From UBA5794 sp963714375 (lineage in GTDB: Bacteria; Actinomycetota; Acidimicrobiia; Spongiisociales; UBA5794), in assembly GCA_963714375.1 (NCBI GenBank), contig CAVQOG010000003.1:186001-250000 (forward strand): a stretch of DNA of 64,000 bases. Direction: 5' to 3'. Of this stretch, positions 61,278 to 64,000 are shown one piece after another. Below the pieces are notes generated by a model that made no database searches, was not told where the DNA came from, and saw nothing but the letters and a program-made list of their open reading frames with translations. The first letter of the stretch is position 1. Each line of letters opens with the position of its first letter. The position numbers were made by a program, and so were the translations under genes.

Positions 61278-61391
61278 TCGGATGACCGAAATCCGATGAC
61301 CGATTTCAGAAGTCAGAAATCAGAGGTCAGAAGTCAGAAGTCCGAAGGATTCTGGATCGGTTATCGGTCATCGGTCATCGGAACTCGGAAA
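61278..61391. repeat. R1 intergenic repeat, copy g (longest)
   Basis: Two GATGACCGA-type units, then five TCAGAAG-like units (TCAGAAGTCAGAAATCAGAG and on), then a mirror set TCGGTTATCGGTCATCGG. The inverted arrangement could fold into a long hairpin. It fills the gap between pckA and the aldolase stop. Confidence 0.7.
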
Positions 61392-62438
61392 CTACGCGAC
61401 CGTGACCTCATCTGACAGGTAGACATCTTGGATCGCGTTGAGCAGCTCGACGCCTTCAGAGCGGGGGCGTTGGAATGCTTTTCGACCGGAAATCAACCCT
61501 GTGCCACCTGCCCGTTTGTTGATGACCGCGGTTGCCACTGCCTGTTCAAGGTCACCAGAACCGGAGGAAGCTCCCCCCGAGTTGATGAGTCCCATACGAC
61601 CCATGTAGTTGTTGACGACCTGCCACCTCGTGAGGTCGATTGGGTGATCGGATGTCAGCTCGTCGTACACAGCAGCGTGGGTGCGTCCGAACCCGACGGC
61701 GCCGTACCCGTTGTTGGATTCGGGCTGCTTTTGCTTGATGATGTCGGCCTGGATCGTGACGCCGATGTGGTTTGCCTGACCGGTCAGGTCTGCCGACGCC
61801 TCATGATTCGTCCCATCAACGCTGAACGCCGAGTTGCGCACGTAGCACCACAGAACCGTGAACATGCCGAGTTCATGTGCCCGCTCAAAGGCTTCGGCAA
61901 CCTCGATGATCTGGCGATCCGACTCCTCCGAGCCGAAATAGATAGTCGCTCCAACCCCGGCGGCACCAAGGTTCCACGCCTCATCCACGGACCCGAACAT
62001 GATCTGGTCGTACGTCGCGGGGTAGGTGAGCAGTTCGTTGTGGTTCAGCTTCGCAATGAAGGGAATCCGATGTGCATATCTGCGCGACATCGCCGCCAAC
62101 ACGCCGAACGTCGATGCCACGCCGTTGCATCCACCCTCGATGGCGAGCTGAACGATGTTCGACGGATCGAAGTAGTCAGGGTTGGGGGCAAAGCTCGCAG
62201 CAGCCGAGTGCTCGATTCCCTGGTCGACCGGCAGGATCGAGACGTATCCGGTACCGCCGAGGCGACCATGGTCGAAAAGACGTTGGAGGCTGACGAGCGT
62301 CTGGGGACTGCGATTCGAATCGATCAGCACTCGTTCAATAAAGTCGGGGCCTGGGAGATGAAGACGATCCTTCGATATCTTCGCCTTGTGTGAAAGTAGT
62401 GAGTCGGCAGATTCGCCGAGCAGTGACCGGACATCCAT
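61392..62438 (-). CDS. fbaB: Class I fructose-bisphosphate aldolase (DhnA/FbaB-like)
   Basis: 348 residues from ATG 62438 with GGAGGAG upstream. VSILPVDQGIEHS, IAKLNHNELLTYPAT and LINSGGASSGSGD mark the archaeal-type class I family that uses a Schiff-base lysine. It cleaves or condenses fructose 1,6-bisphosphate without a metal. It fits with PEP carboxykinase in gluconeogenesis. Separation from pckA is a repeat region. Confidence 0.88.
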   Translation of the reverse strand: MDVRSLLGESADSLLSHKAKISKDRLHLPGPDFIERVLIDSNRSPQTLVSLQRLFDHGRLGGTGYVSILPVDQGIEHSAAASFAPNPDYFDPSNIVQLAIEGGCNGVASTFGVLAAMSRRYAHRIPFIAKLNHNELLTYPATYDQIMFGSVDEAWNLGAAGVGATIYFGSEESDRQIIEVAEAFERAHELGMFTVLWCYVRNSAFSVDGTNHEASADLTGQANHIGVTIQADIIKQKQPESNNGYGAVGFGRTHAAVYDELTSDHPIDLTRWQVVNNYMGRMGLINSGGASSGSGDLEQAVATAVINKRAGGTGLISGRKAFQRPRSEGVELLNAIQDVYLSDEVTVA

Positions 62439-62505
62439 CGGATACTCCTCCGTGGTATTCAGTTGACAGTTCCATTATCGCGGGATGCAGGCAGTGAGCG
62501 AATCC

Positions 62506-64000
62506 TCAGGTCGCGATCGCTGCCCGCATCCACTCTGCAAGTTCATTTCCCGTGCTGGTTGCCGACTGTGCAAGCGCAGCCTCTGCACCCATCCAGTCCC
62601 CGGACTCCGGGAACTGCTCCTGGAGATCCACGTAGATCTTGAGCTTGGGTTCAGTCCCTGAGGGACGTGCCAAGATCCTCCCTGTAGGTCCCAAGTCGAG
62701 CTCGATGAGGTTGGTAGCTCCGAGATAGGTCGGGCGGTCTGCCGCCCCGACGAGGAAGTCTGTCATACCAGCCACGGATCGACCTCCAATATGGGAGGGA
62801 GGTTCCTTCCTAAGCGCGGTCATGGCAGCGGCGATCTGTTCGGGTCCATCGGGGACCTGCATCCGAATCGACACCTGAGAGGAAACCGCCACGCCGTATC
62901 GGCGATAGAGATCACCGACGAGATCGAGCACTGTCTTGTCTTTCGCCCGCGCATCAGCCGCCATGATGGCAAACGCGAGAGCGGCCGAGATCCCATCCTT
63001 ATCCCTGACAGTCGTCCCAACGGAATACCCGAGCGCCTCCTCATAACCAAGAGCGAGCATCCCCCGGCCCTCCTCCTCAAGCTCAAGGGCGGCGTTCCAG
63101 ATCCACTTGAACCCGGTCAGACTCCGATCCCACGTTGCACCGTGTGCCTCAGCGATCTGACCCAGGAGCGGAGACGACACGATTGAATTCACCACGACGG
63201 CGGAGGCGGGACCGCTCCAGTTCGTCAAGAGAAACTCCCCGAGGAGGCAGCCGACCTGGTTTCCTGTCAGTGGTCTCCATACCCCACCGGGATCGGGTAC
63301 AGAAGCGGCAAGGCGGTCGGTGTCAGGATCATTGGCAAGGACGAGGTCGGCATCGGTTGCCTGGGCAAGTTCATGGGCAAGGTCAAGCGCACCGGGCTCT
63401 TCTGGGTTCGGAAAACTCACGGTCGGGAACAGCCCATCGGGGGCGAACTGGCGTGCGACCGGGTTGACATTCTTGAAACCGAACCGTCGAAGCGCTTCCG
63501 TGACGAAGCGGCCGCCCACTCCATGCATCGCCGTGTACACAATCGACAGGGAACGATCACCAGTGACACCGGGGAGAGATGCGCCTACGGCGCGAAGGTA
63601 GGACTCGAACAGGTCGCCATCGATCGGAGTCGCTGAGGGGTGCTGGAATGGCTCAGCGGCACGTGGCACTCCGTTGGCTGGCCCCACAAGGTCAATCTGT
63701 TCGGCGATCTGAGCATCCGTTGGTGCGATGATCTGGATGCCATTGGATGAATACACCTTGTAGCCGTTGTCTGCGGGTGGGTTGTGGCTTGCGGTGATCA
63801 CGATCGATGTGCATGCGTCCATCGTGAGCCCGGCGTATGCAACGAGTGGTGTAGGCGTCGGATCGGCGAAGTAGCGAACAGTGAAACCCGCCGCAACGAG
63901 AACACCGATCGCGTCCGCCATGAACGCCTCCGAAGACGGTCTGGCATCCCTCCCGATCGCAATCAGTCGGTCGTCGGGTTCGGTATTGGCAAGCAGGTGA
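62506..64000 (-). CDS. Phosphomannomutase/phosphoglucomutase, N-terminal end missing
   Basis: The gene enters the window from the right; about 498 residues are visible, beginning RLIAIGRDARPSSEAFMADA. The phosphoserine loop is TASHNPPADNGYKVY, the metal loop NDPDTDRLA, the sugar loop GYEEALGYSVG and the phosphate loop RPSGTEPKLKIYV. The order is that of alpha-D-phosphohexomutases. It interconverts hexose 1- and 6-phosphates. The start codon is outside the window. Confidence 0.9.
   Translation of the reverse strand, partial: HLLANTEPDDRLIAIGRDARPSSEAFMADAIGVLVAAGFTVRYFADPTPTPLVAYAGLTMDACTSIVITASHNPPADNGYKVYSSNGIQIIAPTDAQIAEQIDLVGPANGVPRAAEPFQHPSATPIDGDLFESYLRAVGASLPGVTGDRSLSIVYTAMHGVGGRFVTEALRRFGFKNVNPVARQFAPDGLFPTVSFPNPEEPGALDLAHELAQATDADLVLANDPDTDRLAASVPDPGGVWRPLTGNQVGCLLGEFLLTNWSGPASAVVVNSIVSSPLLGQIAEAHGATWDRSLTGFKWIWNAALELEEEGRGMLALGYEEALGYSVGTTVRDKDGISAALAFAIMAADARAKDKTVLDLVGDLYRRYGVAVSSQVSIRMQVPDGPEQIAAAMTALRKEPPSHIGGRSVAGMTDFLVGAADRPTYLGATNLIELDLGPTGRILARPSGTEPKLKIYVDLQEQFPESGDWMGAEAALAQSATSTGNELAEWMRAAIAT

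Noticed and set aside
61278..61391. Possible CRISPR array in the TCAGAAG repeats
   Set aside because: Units are 7-9 bp, back to back, without unique spacers of constant length, and no cas gene is near.

Overview
The window looks like a chromosome segment of an actinomycete-related bacterium (Actinomycetota, most likely Acidimicrobiia or a neighbouring class; this placement is inference). Pointers are the moderately high GC content, the mixture of DUF2332, DUF6325, SHOCT and DivIVA-type proteins, frequent GTG/TTG starts, and long runs of genes with 4-bp ATGA/GTGA overlaps. There is no rRNA operon, transposase, phage gene or CRISPR array. One tRNA gene (Lys) is present.

Region by region. 1-139 is the 3' end of a sigma-70 gene. 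0.3-15.6 kb is a polyamine/omega-amine island: two PuuB-like FAD oxidases, an agmatinase-family ureohydrolase, a class III aminotransferase, an Lrp regulator, an aminobutyraldehyde-type dehydrogenase, a PotABCD-like importer, and a coupled cassette of aldehyde dehydrogenase, Ntn (C45) amidohydrolase/acyltransferase and GNAT. 15.7-18.1 kb holds a DUF6325/SHOCT pair and a discoidin-domain lipoprotein. 18.2-24.8 kb holds fadI-fadJ for beta-oxidation behind a clean inverted repeat, and gcvP under a tandem glycine riboswitch. 24.8-31.8 kb holds a flippase-like membrane protein, DUF2332, an SRAP protein with a perfect 22-bp palindrome at its start, and two ABC exporters. 32-37.4 kb holds an ammonium transporter behind an array of six GlnR-like half-sites, a META lipoprotein, a 5'-3' exonuclease, a sulfurtransferase and a drug exporter.

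37.4-47.4 kb is centred on formate: fhs, mobA, fdhD, an NAD-linked formate dehydrogenase, a hutF-like gene and def. The formate dehydrogenase catalytic subunit reads through an in-frame TGA at the expected selenocysteine position, followed by a SECIS-like hairpin. The enzyme is also split: its Fe-S and Mo-site N-terminal half is a separate gene placed downstream.

47.4-53.5 kb has a frameshifted amidohydrolase, tRNA-Lys and a tandem array of six secreted, LPxSG-like anchored paralogues, of which only one is intact. Frameshifts are confined to 43.4-53.4 kb and many fall in homopolymers, so local assembly error competes with real gene decay. 53.5-64 kb returns to intact housekeeping genes: trhO, pepP, a hydroxyacid dehydrogenase, a very long DivIVA coiled-coil protein, ATP-type pckA, a class I aldolase and a phosphohexomutase cut by the window end.

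Two families of dispersed intergenic repeats run through the window. R1 (seven sites) is made of short tandem units such as TCAGAAG, GATGACCGA and AGCTGAAA. R2 (three sites, one inverted) is a roughly 70-bp multi-hairpin element that supplies the stop codons of def and trhO.
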